A stretch of 64,000 nucleotides of DNA, from positions 53,667,098-53,731,097 of the forward strand of contig JBANSL010000020.1 of the NCBI GenBank assembly GCA_037127255.1. Direction: 5' to 3'. The notes beneath the pieces are model-generated. The model was given only the letters and a program-made list of their open reading frames with translations. It did no database searches and had not been told where the DNA came from. Positions 23,401 to 35,700 of this stretch are shown here, piece after piece (the stretch's first letter is position 1; every line of letters starts with the position of its first letter). Both the position numbers and the translations under genes were made by a program. Origin of the DNA: Persicaria tinctoria. Lineage: Eukaryota; Streptophyta; Magnoliopsida; Caryophyllales; Polygonaceae.

Positions 23401-25888
23401 TGTTTGACCTATTATATGACCAGTGTGTTCGGATGAGATAGTTACTAGGTTGCTCCTATGTGTTCTCGTATGACGCTTAATCTGGTTGTTATATTACACC
23501 TCGCCAGGCCATATTTGACCTCACCTATTGATGCGTACACCATGCTTGTGCATTCGTTCATATACACCATACTCGTCATCGTCGTTAAATCCCACATGAC
23601 CTCGAATCCTGCATGATCATTCTTGATTCCGCATAACTTGTTTAAGTTGCTAGGGATATCTGCTTTCATGGAATAATAGACTACTATATTGTCTCGCATG
23701 CATCAGTATAGGAATCGATCGTGTCGTTGGAAATTAATACGAATGTTGCTCCCCCGATATAGTTACATGTTAGCGTGGATTAGTGTGATTGACATGCTCC
23801 GTGATGAATTCGTGTTTGCTTGTCGCGATTATAACTTAATAGACTTCCATAAGGGCATCGTTGCTATTCTCAGGTCGGAGTTTCGTCTCTAGTTGTCATC
23901 TTTAGGATTGGTCTGTGTTTGTTCCGAAAGGAACATTGGGTTGTCCGCTCTTGTCCCTCCCCTATCTTCGCTAACTTGAACTCCTACGCGACACGTTGGA
24001 CGAGCGACCGCATGAAAGAGGAAATGGGAAGTCCGATAGCGATAGAGCAACGCCGCGAAGGCGTGGGCCCATAACCCACGGGCCTCAGGATCAATGATTT
24101 TAGCAAGACAAGCACGTTTTGAGGATGACGATTACTGAGTACGATATGACTTGCAAGCAGGAGTGTCCTCCGTTCGAACTCTTAATCCTCTCTGAATTAA
24201 TTGATGATGGTATTGCATTGATATGGCGATGGAATTTGTGTGTTGATGTGCTGACCTAGTAATGAATCTTGCATGATCATTCATTGTCTATGATGATATG
24301 ATTCGATGTCTTATAGTTTTCATGTACCATGATGCTTCGATGTTTTGCTACCCTATATTGCTAAGCATGATCTGAACTCTTGTGCCTATAAAAGTATGAA
24401 CTGTGAATGCTGACGAACCTGAATTGTTTTCTAATAAGGTTATGATGAAAGTTGCTAGCTTGAATTGACTATGTTCCTATATGATATTTTGCAATAATTT
24501 TGGGCATAATAGCAAATTGAGACTTGTTGACGTACTAATGTTAATTTGGGAATTTTCTTGCTTACATGACTTGTAAATATGTACTGACATGATGTTAGAT
24601 AGCGACCATGAGGAACTTGGTATGGAACAATACTACATGTTGATATGCAATATTGAAATCTAGTGAAAGTGACAAATGCTATCATGATATATTGATGATT
24701 TGCTAACTTGTTATGTTGTTGTGGAAACATGTTAGAATGTGTTGCGACATGATATATGAGATAATGATGTGTTATTATATGAAAGCAGGATGATGTATTA
24801 TATAGTTAAACATGATTATTGATACGTCAAATGATGAACATGACTCAATGGTGCCTGGTTACTTAATGATCATCATTCGATATTGTGATTAGTTGAGGTG
24901 ATGTCTTTGATAGCATGTTGACATGTTGGTGATTTATATACTACTTGATCTTCCTTTTCTGAATCCTAATAGCATGATCTTGATGTGTTGATATGTTGAC
25001 ATGGTAAATCTGCTATGACGGGTTCTACTTGTAGTGCGATGTTATGCGATTGTGAGAGTTGATGTGTATTGACATACTAACCCCGTGACACCTAGCCCAT
25101 TGATCTATTGACATGTGTGCTTGCATGATAAGTTATGAGAATTCGATCACGGACTTGTGATGCCTTCAGTATGATGTAGATATGCCTTATGTCTCGTGGT
25201 ATGATGTTGAGATTTTGTTATTGCTTTTGGCATGTTTTGAAGGGATGGTATGATTTATGTTATGGGTAAAAATGTTATGTGGTTGAGATTATCATGATTG
25301 ATGTTGAGATTTGCCACATGAGAGGTGGCTAATGATGTTATGAGTTGATGAGTTGGTTTACTTTTGTTCATGCTGAGTTGAGAACGATGATTGATTTGAT
25401 TCGGAAACTAGGAAGAGAATATGAGATTAGTCTTTAGAGGTGGATGATTCCACCTCTCGTGATGTGAAATTGCTTGACTAACGTCGAATTTGAAGATTTT
25501 GAACGAATTTGAAAAATACTAACTTGGATTTTAAAAGAATAAATCCTATCAAGAATTTTAACGATTTCGAGGTCAATCTTTCCATTTGCAAAACTCTTTT
25601 GAATCATTCGGGACTGGATTTACATTATGGCGCCTCACGAAGTGGATAATAATATTTGAGTTATGATATGGCCAAAGAGTCGGAGTAAGGATGTGGTAGG
25701 GGCCCATATTACATTCTTACTACGGTCTATTTGGGGATATTATGATCACGACAACGGTACTGTGAGTACCTCATAGGGGCACTTATGAGGTGTTTACGGG
25801 ATCAATGACATGATCCTTGGACTCATCGCTTTAAAACTTCATCCCCTGTTTTAAAATGATTTTAGTCTCGGGGACGAGACTTGTTTTT
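20423..25888 (+). other. Non-coding interior of the LARD element, with diverged internal repeats
   Basis: No gag, protease, reverse transcriptase or integrase motif in any frame. The sequence is rich in CATGAT and ATGATG words. CATGATAGTGTG or a close variant recurs near 21614, 22024, 22368 and 22789. The block from CATGCCTACTTGAC (21511) reappears as CATGTCTAATTGAC (22261), 750 bp later, in the same order of sub-motifs. GTATCATGTAGG-like words recur near 22708, 23100 and 23345. I infer an ancient expansion of a unit of several hundred bp. Confidence 0.75.
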
Positions 25889-25900
25889 AGAGGTGGATGA
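25889..25900 (+). promoter_or_regulatory. Polypurine tract of the LARD element
   Basis: AGAGGTGGATGA abuts the 3' LTR. The same string with TTT before it also occurs near 25436, about 460 bp upstream. Confidence 0.7.
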
Positions 25901-27683
25901 TGTAAAGGCTCGGATTTTTAAATCCTAATTTTTGCGGAAAAAAAAAAAAATAAAGAGAGAATTAAAAATGAAATTAAATCGGAATATAAAATTTGGCAAA
26001 TAATTTCCGTCCTTTCACCTCAAAAACTCAAAATAATTATCGGATGGCAATATCCGTCGATTTTAAAAAAATCTAATCGATCGAGAGAGCGAGAGTCGGA
26101 AAAACTAACGTTTGAGGACTAATTGCGGGATTCAAAATTTGCGTATTTGGAATTTATTTCCGGGTATTGTTTTAACCAATTTCACACCCTAACCTCACCC
26201 ACTCCCTCCTACCTTACCCTGCAACCCGAACCCATCCCCTGCCTACTTCACCCCGTCACTTTCACTTGGTCACCATCACTGTCGTCATCGTTCTTCACCA
26301 TCACCTTAACTGATTCCCTCCCTCACTCTCCCGCTCCCATCGGTTCACCAACCCCGCTCCATTTTCATTCATCGTCACCCTCACTCACAAGCATCATCGC
26401 CATCACCGTCTCTTGCTCACCATCTCCATCACTTCTTCACTCATCACCTTAATCGCCCTCCATCGATCACCATCGGCGCCAGCAGAAGCACCTCATCATC
26501 GCGAAGCCGAAGTCCGACGAAGCTAGCGATCCGTTGAGAGCTCACAGCACCACCACCGAAGCTCTTCCTCCCATGTTCGATCGCGAGCCATGTTCCGGTC
26601 CGACGATCCATCGGGAGCCTCCGACGACGCTCAGAACTCCGATCGAGAGCTCCGAAGTCGCGAAATTTCTCGGTGATCTGTAACTTGCTTGCTTATACCT
26701 TGCTGCTTTTCGTCTTGCTGATCTGCTACTCCAGGTAAGTTCTTTGAACTTACTCATGATGGGCGCTCTATGCACTGGGTGTTATATAGTAGGCTAGTGT
26801 CCATGCACCATACGACTTAGAATCATGCTTAGGAGCTAAAATGAAAATCATATGATTGCTATATGTCCTTGCAAGAGAACGGCCGTTATCTGTGATAGTC
26901 CTAGAGTCTTTGCTAGGGTCATAGGGTAGCCCAGCCTCATCGGGTACCCTGGGTCAATCGAGTCTATATGAGCATGATATGATAGCCCAACACCATCGGG
27001 CAAGCGATGATATGATATGATATGATATGATGATGCCGTGGGTTGTGCACCACCACGAGGAATTTGCTATGCTATAGCACCGAACTGGCCAGTGTCCGCC
27101 CTATCGGAAGGGGGGTGGAGGTACGAGAGGGACATGCCACTTGGCATTCTGTGTGGATCCATTTATCGCTTTCTGCATTATATTAAACTGTCAATATATA
27201 TACGTGATTTAATTTACGCATGGCATTACGCATTTCATCTTAAGAGTAGGATGCTTATTATATGCCTCTCAGAGTGTGTTTACATACGCGCATGAGTGAC
27301 CTGATGATTGACCCAGATCCCCCTCATTTTTTTTAGATTCAGGTAATCACTAGCCGTTATCGTTGCTTATGTGGATGCTTGGCGGGTTCAGACTTTTGGC
27401 GTTAGATCGAGAGGTTGAGAGACCACCACACTTCCTCTCTTTTAATACTCCCTTTCGGATGGTATTTAAACTCAACCTTATTTTTGCTTTCGCTCGATTT
27501 CACGATTAGACTAAGGCAGGTATTTGATCTCCAATGGATCCGCGATCTTTAAGGGTTCGAAATCCCTTCTTTTAGTACAAATATTTTGTTTTAAAACTCA
27601 ACCCGTACCTGAATTGCAAGATCCGAACAAGGGGTTTTATCCCTTGAAACGTAACCCGGAAATCATAATTCCGGGCCGTTACA
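25901..27683 (+). repeat. 3' LTR of the LARD element
   Basis: 1783 bp, same sequence as the 5' LTR at every place compared. Confidence 0.95.
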
Positions 27684-28201
27684 CATACATCACAATAACG
27701 TGTTACCTAAAATTATAAAATGAAACTAAAATATATGAGAACGGAACTGGAAGAGTAGATTGTAGCAGAATCGCATGTTTTCCCTTTTCAATAATTAAGC
27801 CGATCCACCACAATATCCTAGCATGCACATGAGCAAGTAAAATTATATGTTCTCTATTAAACATGTAAAAAAATAAGATAAACAACTACAATTAGAGAAA
27901 AATAACTTATATTTTCAATTGGAAGGGTAAAATAGTAAAATCACACCCACATAGATATATTTTTAGGGTTTTATGCGGGTATGCGGTGCAGGTGAATAGT
28001 GCGGGTTAATGGGTGGACTATTGGGGCGGGTGATGGGTGAAAAATATTCACCCATAATCCATCCATCACCCGCTTCACCCGCACCCGCTCCACCCGTTGC
28101 CCACTTTTTGGCGGGTTTTCACCCGCAAAATTAATGCGGGTGGAGTGGATGGAGCGGTTACTCGTGGGTAATTTCCAGCCCTACATTTTCCCCATAAAAA
28201 T

Positions 28202-28373
28202 GCTTATCGTTTAATAGATAGTTAAAAATCAACTTTTTTCAAATTATTTTTTTAAATAATAAGTATGAAATTATTTAAATTTTTTAATAAAAATTAACAT
28301 TTTATATCTATTTTAAAATAACTTACATGGATAATCAACTATATATATGGCAAAATAGAGGTAGTGTCATTTA
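28202..28373. other. Short AT-rich flank
   Basis: No gene. The sequence resumes after the Mutator-like element and runs to the next MITE. Confidence 0.5.
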
Positions 28374-28500
28374 CTCCCTCCGATTATAATGTAATATATT
28401 TTTTTTTTTACTTTTGCGCATATAGATGAGTTTTTAGCTCCTTAAACTACGTGTATACTAATACAAGTAAAAAGTACTACATTTATAATTGGAGTGAGGA
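28374..28500. mobile_element. Stowaway-like MITE
   Basis: About 127 bp. It begins CTCCCTCCGATTATAATG, and its right end reads CATTTATAATTGGAGTGAG, an imperfect inverted repeat. TCATTTA directly flanks both sides (28367-28373, 28501-28507), so a TA duplication is extended by chance or another target rule applies. Confidence 0.75.
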
Positions 28501-28507
28501 TCATTTA

Positions 28508-29202
28508 GCCCTTATTTGGTATCCATATCCTGATATTAGATATGAGTATGAGTATTAGATATCGATATCAGAGATATGGATATCAAATATGATATCCGAT
28601 ATCTAATATCCACGTTTGGCATTACATGGTACGTATAGTATCAACCCTAACTCATTCCCCCTTCTCCCTCCCCACTATGCAACCCCACTCCTGGATTCCC
28701 ACCGTCCAACCCTACTCACCACTTTCGTCGCCTCTATGGCCTTCGATAATGCTTTTGAGACGAACAACGACGATGAGGAAGAAGAGCGACTCCGACTCAA
28801 CAGGGGCGATTCCAACTAAGCAGATGAAGAAGGACAATTCCAACAATTGAAGATGAAGGGTGAAGAAGAAGGAAGATAAAATCATCAGAAGAAGGAGATT
28901 ATGACAATTGCTGAAGAAGAAGGGTGAAGAACAAGAGAAAAGCAGGAGCAGTAGATGAAGAAGAGCAAAGATGATCGACGTTTGAAGAAGAATTTCTATG
29001 GAGAAGCTTACCGATAGAAGAATAGAAGATCCCGATATCTTTTTTTTTTGGTATATCAGGATGAGTTGATTTACAAAGGAAGAGATATATGAGAATATCA
29101 AGTTGATACCCATATACCCTTGTACCAAACAGGGATATGGATATCAGTGATATCCATACCCATACCCATACTCATATCCTGATATCAATACAAAACAGGG
29201 GC
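28508..29202. mobile_element. PIF/Harbinger-like element with unknown cargo
   Basis: Left tip GCCCTTATTTGGTATCC and right tip complement GCCCCTGTTTTGTATTG form an inverted repeat that continues as ATATCCTGATAT / ATATCAGGATAT. TTA flanks both sides (28505-28507, 29203-29205), the expected PIF/Harbinger duplication. The 695-bp element has no transposase. The interior 28616-29030 is coding-like in base composition (acidic and glutamate-rich frames, AAGAAG-rich) but was not recognised. Confidence 0.7.
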
Positions 29203-29400
29203 TTAACACGTCAAATGAGTCCATACTGCTTCTATATTTGGTTGATTAAAAGTAGGTTTTAATTAGTCAAAAATAATTTTTATACAACCATATTTGAAAC
29301 TCATATTCCAGTTCAATCAACAATACTTTGACCTTCACCTATTCCTGAAATGAAAAATATATAGATAAGGTAGGTATCCAAAGATACAAAAGCGTGAGAC

Positions 29401-30318
29401 TAAATATCCCCATTTCTAGAGTGAGGGGCTCCTCCCTCTCTCTAGAAATTGTCTAACCCAAATTTCAACCTTCTCTAGTCTATCCCCAATCTCAAACCGG
29501 ATCTCCATCTCGGTGGTCCTGGCTCAAATCCATGGTGTTCTTGCGCCCTTCACGGTGCTTTATCGCCTAGAAACCACTCAATGGAATTCCGATTTTCGGA
29601 TCCCCTTTTAACCACATCCTTGTCAAAATCAGGCTCGGTTTCTCTTGCTTGGTGGGTATCTCCGATCCTCTGCCGATTCGGCGTGTACATGCTTTGGTCG
29701 GTCGTGCCTTGCTCGGGTTGGTCCCCGGCGGTCTCGGCGTTTGCCCCTGGTTGTGCTCGTCGGCGTGGGTGGCGTTCTTTGCCTAGTTTTGGATCCTTAG
29801 GGCCCAAGCTTCGGGTCATTTGGGCCCAAATTTCGGGTCCTTGGGCCCAAAAGGAATGGAGAGAAAAAAAAAGGAAAAGGAAAAAGAGGAAATTTGGGAT
29901 TATATCCTATTTTCGGGCATGTTGTCGAGTTGCTTGGTGGTATGATTGTTTGGCTTCGAGGTCTAGCAATCTTTTATGCGGTGTTTCTTCTTATTTGTCG
30001 ACGTGCGAGAGGTCGTGGACGTGATCGAAACCTGAAGGCTCGTTGACAGAGTCCAAATATGAGGTTTCCACTTAGTTCCCCGGGGATTCCCTGCGTTGCC
30101 TCTACCAACTGACGAATGAGTTGTCGCACACTGCTCCTCTCGTTCATGATTTATGCATGCTAATCTTTGCCTTTAATTGTACCCTTGTAATTTGATGATT
30201 TTGCCTTGTTGTGGTTTTATATCTGTAGCTTATTTTGACAGTTCGTCCGTCGCCAATTTCTTCGGCCTCTCGACCCATCGGGCATGTCCAGTGCGTCAAA
30301 TTTTTACCTAATAAAAAA
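29401..30318 (+). mobile_element. Poly(A)-tailed non-autonomous retroelement
   Basis: The direct repeat AAAAGCGTGAGAC (29388-29400) and AAAAGCATGAGAC (30319-30331) flanks the element with one mismatch. The 3' end reads CAAATTTTTACCTAATA followed by A10, nearly the same as LINE-A. It opens with pyrimidine-rich CTCCTCCCTCTCTCTAGAAA, like the start of LINE-B. A 147-codon plus frame (29581-30024) is unrecognised. No reverse transcriptase is present. Confidence 0.7.
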
Positions 30319-30331
30319 AAAAGCATGAGAC

Positions 30332-31483
30332 AAAACCAAGGGTCTCACGTAAAAGGGAGATGTTATACCAAAAGTCTCCTCTATACTTTCCAAACTGCCT
30401 ATCCACTATCGTTACTGTTCAAGCGCTCCAGAACAGCAAAATACCAAGTATCCTTAACTACCCCTCGATTCCGGATTCCCACGAGCGATTTACTCTTCCA
30501 CTTCGTGACAAATCAAGATCGTCGACAACTAGCTATAATCTACGATGCACACATAAGTGCATTACAAATTTCATTACTAAATACTGTACATATTTGTTCC
30601 TAACAATCCAGGTGAAATAAATTAAAGTTTGGAACACCTGCAACTTAGTCAATTCAAAATGAATCAAAATCGATCAACATGAATAAGATGTTCATCCATT
30701 ATATATTATCCAAAAATAGCAACTCAAACCTTCTAATTACCTGCAACATGAATAAGATGTTGATCCATTATTATTCAAAAATTCTCAATCAAATAGAATA
30801 CCAAATGCATTGATTTCAGCCTCAAAAATTAAAATTTCCATAACTGTATTGTTGATCGGTACATCGCAGGGATGATGATGATGCAATTTCTATCAATTTT
30901 GGATAGTAGCGATGGCTCTTTTTGCCTTATCCTAAAATCCCAATTAGCTTAATCTCTGTAAATTACCCTAGTTTAACACACGGGTGGGGCCCTTGCGGAC
31001 GTCAAATGACACTTCAAAGCAGTTAAATCCGCCACTACTCCCGTCAACACCCACCCCCTTTCTCTCTCCTCTCATCAGCCATCAATCATCACTTCATCTC
31101 TCTCTCTTTTGTTTAATCCATTTTTAAAATTAACAAATAAAAATCCAAATCCCTCCTCCTGCCTTTTTAATTATCAAATTTTCCATCCCAGTTTTCATTC
31201 AAGCACTTTTCTTTTCTCTCTGATTCTGTCTCATTATCACAAAAAAATATTTTACCCAAATGAAATCAATCCCCATTACTTCCAATCAGAGCCTCGTTTG
31301 CTTATAAAATTGGGCGGCACAGAGCAAGTAAGCCAAGTTGATAAGCAATCGAATGGGGTTTAGTTTAAACCGGAAATCCATTGCAAGCACACCCTAAATT
31401 GAAAAGAAAAAGGAAAAACAGAAAATCTACTTCTTTTCCTTCACGTCTCTCTCTTCCTATCGCTTCGGATGATCGTAGTTGGC
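30332..31483. other. Intergenic and promoter region of the MEI2-like gene
   Basis: No gene. 31030-31260 is rich in CT runs, common near plant promoters. Nothing else stands out. Confidence 0.4.
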
Positions 31484-31490
31484 TATAAAA
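31484..31490 (+). promoter_or_regulatory. Possible TATA box of the MEI2-like gene
   Basis: TATAAAA lies in GGCTATAAAAACTGC. A transcript starting about 30 bp later would have a short leader exon ending at a donor GTATGC (31635) and a 1.06-kb leader intron ending at the AG at 32697-32698. Confidence 0.35.
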
Positions 31491-32707
31491 ACTGCATCTT
31501 TGCTGTGTTTGATTGTGTCCGTTAATTGCTCCGTACTGTTTTGCTTGTTGTGTGGTTGTGTCGAAGAAGCAAGAGATAAAAGACGTGCGAGTCTCTACTG
31601 TGTGTTTCTGAGTTGACTCTCTGAAGTTCCAAGGGTATGCAATTTGCAATCTTTCTATCTACCGAACCAATTTTTTTGCTAGTTTTGCAGTTTCAGCTGT
31701 CTGCAATCGCCCAATTTTGCTCCTTGAGTTCCGTAGTGGGAGTGAGTTCGCCGAATTGGAATTTTTTTAGGGTTTGGTTTCGATGATTTCTGGCGGTAGT
31801 TGACTTGCTTGTTGTAGTTCGTCGGACTTCGCCTGTAACCTTTTTTCCATGCTTTTGGTGCTCCGAATTTACTTCAATCTGCATCCGATCATCAAATTTG
31901 TGATCTTTTTGGTGTCTGATGCCTCCTGTATGTATTGAGGCTTTAAGAGTTGTTTACCGTTGTCACCTTGCATGTTGCATTTTTTGCTTTGTTGTATCAA
32001 CCATGTGTTCTATGCCTTATTTATGGCTGATGTTTCTGACTGAACCACCCTTTGTCTTCTGGAAAGAGATTTCCTTGTTGAGTTAATTAGGGTTAATTTA
32101 TTCATTTTCTGCCTGATTTGTAGGGTTACTGTTGAATTTGCCAATTCATGGCCTTATTTTCTGTTGGTCAATTTTATGGACATATTCCCCCAAGTTGCAG
32201 TTGTGCTCAAATTCAATGCCTTAAGTTCTTTTCTCGATTGCTCCGGGTTTTGCTGTGTAGTTGCTTCCTTATTGATTTCTGTTGCTTAAGTTGGTTTAAG
32301 GTGTGATGGATCATCTCAACTGTTGGAATATTTGTTCAATTATTTTCCTTTTTTATTACTTCTTAGCTCCAGTTGTGGCGGACTTGGTAGATTGTCTTTT
32401 GACTTTGCCTTCTATTTCCTGTCTCCAGTCATAATATGCAGTCATTTAAGAGTAAGATAGATAGATAGATACTTATTTTGGAAAAGGTAAATTGTACTAG
32501 AAATAGTAGGGAATTTATAAAAAGGACTTGATTAAACATAGGATCAAGTGTAAGATAACGATGGGGATTCGCCTGAAGAATCAATCATCAATCCATGTTT
32601 ATTATTTTAGGCTCTTGTTCAAGATGTTATACGGCGTCTTGTTGTCTCAACTTGTTCTGATGTATCTCTCTTATTGGCTTTTGATTTTTTGGTCAGCTTG
32701 TGATGAC

Positions 32708-35700
32708 ATGGAGCCGTTCCGTGGAAATAATTTCTCAGGTGACATTTCCCACTTTGATCTGTTCCATTATATTATGAGATATTTTTTACTGGTATAAATG
32801 ACAGGTTTGTGTCACAGGTCCTTCAATGAGCCCAACAATGAATATCTCGAAAAGGGTGGGAAATGGTGCGTGGGACTTTCATCGTGGTACTGGTGCATAT
32901 CATCCCACGTTTTCGAGCTCGTTACCTGTTCTCCCTAATGAGAAACGTATGTATTCCTTACGCATGATATTACCACTTTCGGCTGACTTGCTAGCATCTT
33001 TTATTCATTTCCGTGTCTCTGCAGGGATGGTGAATGGTGACCTTGGTCATGGATCTCTTGCTGATAATGCTGCCACCTTAAACCAAATCCATGAAGATCT
33101 CGAAGATATTGCCAAACAAGCATTTGATTTTGTGCTTCCTGATGACGAGGAGGAGCTTTTAGCTGGCACCTTTGATTTTGACTCTAGTGCCATGCCTAGT
33201 CAGCTGGAGGAATCGGAATATGCGGATATATTCGATAGTTTGGGAGGTATGGAATTGGAGACCGATGCTGAGGGAAGTTTGAGCATGGGCATGGCTAGGG
33301 TGAGCTTGGCAGAAGGTGCGGGCAACGGGATGATGCAGTATGGCCAGCCTAATGGTGCTGGTTCTATTGTGGGAGAGCATCCATATGGGGAGCATCCTTC
33401 ACGAACTCTCTTCGTCCGCAACATCAATAGCAATGTTGAGGATTCAGAGCTCAGCAGTCTTTTTGAGGTAATTATATAACTACAAATCTTGGATGATTAG
33501 CCGTTGTTATGGTTTGATTAGATTTGGTCTTAGAAACTAAATTATTGGTTATAACTTGCTCGACTTTGTGTTAAGCACATTATTATGCAAGAGAAAGGAA
33601 GGTCCATCCTTGTGAGTTATCTGGTGATGATTGCTTTTACATGAAATGAAATAGAAGCCATCAGTTAGGTCCATCCCTTTAATGAGTTTGTTTGTAGCTT
33701 TAATAATCAATAACTAGGTGACATGTTTGGGTCACTTAACTTTGTCTCTATTCACACAATGATTCTTTATTTTAATTATGATTTGAACCACTAAATTAGT
33801 GCCTATCTACTTGCAGCAATACGGTGATATTCGTACAATGTACACTGTATGCAAACACAGAGGTTTCGTGATGATATCTTACTATGATATTCGTGATGCA
33901 CGAGCTGCGATGCGGGGATTACAAAACAAGCTAGTGAGAAGAAGAAAACTTGATATTCATTTTTCAATTCCTAAGGTTTGAGAAACATTTTCTTCATTTG
34001 GAAGAGACTTCTTAACTTTACTCATCACAAACGGTTTCAATAATGGTAGTCTTTTGTTTTGTTTTATTAGGATAATCCCTCTGAGAAGGATATTAACCAA
34101 GGAACTCTGGTGGTGTTTAATTTGGATCCATCGGTTTCAAATGAAGACCTTCGTCAAATATTTGGAGTCTATGGAGAGGTCAAAGAGGTATTTACAGCTT
34201 CCACTATGGTGAACTCTCTAGTTCTCCAGTTTGGATGTTGACCTATGTTTTATTTGGTCCTTTATTTATTGCGCCTCCTGCAATGTAGATAAGGGAGACT
34301 CCGCAAAAGAGGCATCATAAGTTCATTGAATTTTATGATGTTAGAGCTGCAGAGGCAGCCCTTAAGGCCTTAAATAGGAGCGACATAGCGGGAAAACGCA
34401 TAAAGCTTGAACCAAGTCGTCCTGGTGGGACTCGCCGCAAGTAAGTAGAAATTGTTATTGTTAGGCATGAATATTTCTTACCTACCTATTAGGTGGCAAT
34501 GGTCTTTCATCTTTGCATGTGTTACACTTGGTGTTCCTCGATGAGTTTGTCAGAAGCGTTTTCTTCATACAACACTACCGTGTTTTATTTATTGTTGGTT
34601 TGTTTACCGCACATGCCTTAGGCCATATAAGGCATCCGTTTCAGACACTCACCATATGAGTTGCATTATTAGGATATCCAAGTTAACATATAAAGCATAA
34701 CTATGTGCACCAAACATACCCTTATATTGAATCTTGATCTGATGAAAATTTTGATCTCAGCTTGGTGCTGCAACAAGAGCTTGAGGTGGATGAATCGCGT
34801 ACTTTCCGCCATCTTATTGGTTCCCCAATCAATAGTTCTCCACCTGGTAGGATCTCTTGCCCCACTGTCTTGAATTTGACGGTATGGTATTGCCTTTTGT
34901 CTTTAAGCTGAGGCTGGCATTGTGGAAATCATGACAGGTAACTGGGCGTCGCAGTTTAATAGCCCTATTGAGCACAGTCCTATGAATGGTTTCAGTAGAT
35001 CCCCTGGATATAGGACATTGAGTCCTACTACCATCAACATACCCGCCCTAACACTGAAATCCCAAGCATTAAACTCTTTGAAACCCATCGGTAAGGACCC
35101 TACATGGGGTAGCCATGTTGAACATCTGTTTGGCGACACAAATTCGGAGCTTCGATCATCAAAGTTTGAGCACCCTCATTCATTTCCAGACCTTAAAATA
35201 GGCCAGTATGGTAGTGACATGTCCTCTACTTCTAATGGTTCTGATTTCGAGACACTATCTGGGCCGCAATTTCTCTGGGGAAGTCCCGGTACACACCCTG
35301 AAAAGCCAAAAACTGCCTGGCCTAACTCCTCTGGAGGACGTTCGCTGTCGTCTAATGGGCACGCACATGGAAATGGCTTCCAGTATCCAACAAATCGGCA
35401 GCACAGTTCTTTAGTTGGGTCTTCCCAGCACCACCATCACCATGTCGGATCTGCGCCTTCTGGTATTTTACCCACCAGGCATTTTGGCTTCTTCCCAGAG
35501 TCCCCTGATACATCGTTTCTGAATGCCGGGGCTTTTGGAGGAGGGATGAACATTGGTCCCAGGCCGAGCAACTTAAGCTATATGATGGCTATGGGCCCTC
35601 GATCTGTAATGCCACCGGGCATTGCAGCAAACATGCCTGATCACGGCTCACCTAATTTCAGAATGATGTCTTCACCGAGGTTCAATCCTCTTTTTCATCG

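Larger units (their letters stand above)
18624..27683 (+). mobile_element. LTR retrotransposon without coding region (LARD type), very young
   Basis: LTRs 18624-20406 and 25901-27683 are both 1783 bp and agree wherever compared, including an A13 run and the open frames they contain. They begin TGTAAAGGCTCGG and end CCGGGCCGTTACA. The 5-bp target duplication CATAC is perfect (18619-18623, 27684-27688). A tRNA-iMet primer site follows the left LTR. A polypurine stretch and the motif TCTCGGGGACGAGAC precede the right one, as in Ty3/Gypsy elements. The 5.5-kb interior has no gag or pol; its longest frames are under 100 codons. I infer a large retrotransposon derivative moved by proteins from a related Gypsy element. 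Confidence 0.95.
18357..28183. mobile_element. Non-autonomous hAT element, split by an LTR element
   Basis: It begins TAGGGGTGGAAAT (18357) and ends ATTTCCAGCCCTA (28183), a 13-bp inverted repeat with one mismatch. Flanking 8-mers CATTTCCC and CATTTTCC (18349-18356, 28184-28191) differ at one base. Outside the nested LTR element only about 770 bp remain (18357-18623, 27684-28183). These are packed with subterminal GGGCGGGTGATGGGTG and CACCCGC repeats on both strands, as is usual for hAT transposase binding. No coding capacity. Confidence 0.85.
17765..28192. mobile_element. Mutator-like foldback element, split by a hAT element
   Basis: The left end is GGGAAAATGGCA at 17765. The right end is interrupted at 18356 by the hAT element and finished at 28184-28192, after the duplicated hAT target. 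A perfect 9-bp target duplication CATAAAAAT flanks the reconstructed boundaries (17756-17764 and 28193-28201). Without the insertion it is about 600 bp and almost wholly palindromic: the arms share the repeated AACCACCCCTTAAA block, GTTAACTTGCCGTTAAAAACGG and the ATAAATTAATAAAATCTATTTATCCATC block. About 45 bp in the right arm (18196-18240, GCCCGCGGGGATCGGGG...CCATCCCTAG) break the stem and look like the end of a different hAT element. Long TIRs plus 9-bp duplication indicate Mutator-like ancestry. Confidence 0.85.

Noticed and set aside
18624..27683. Segmental duplication of a 1.8-kb host sequence
   Set aside because: Target duplication, primer site, polypurine tract and TG...CA ends show the two copies are LTRs.
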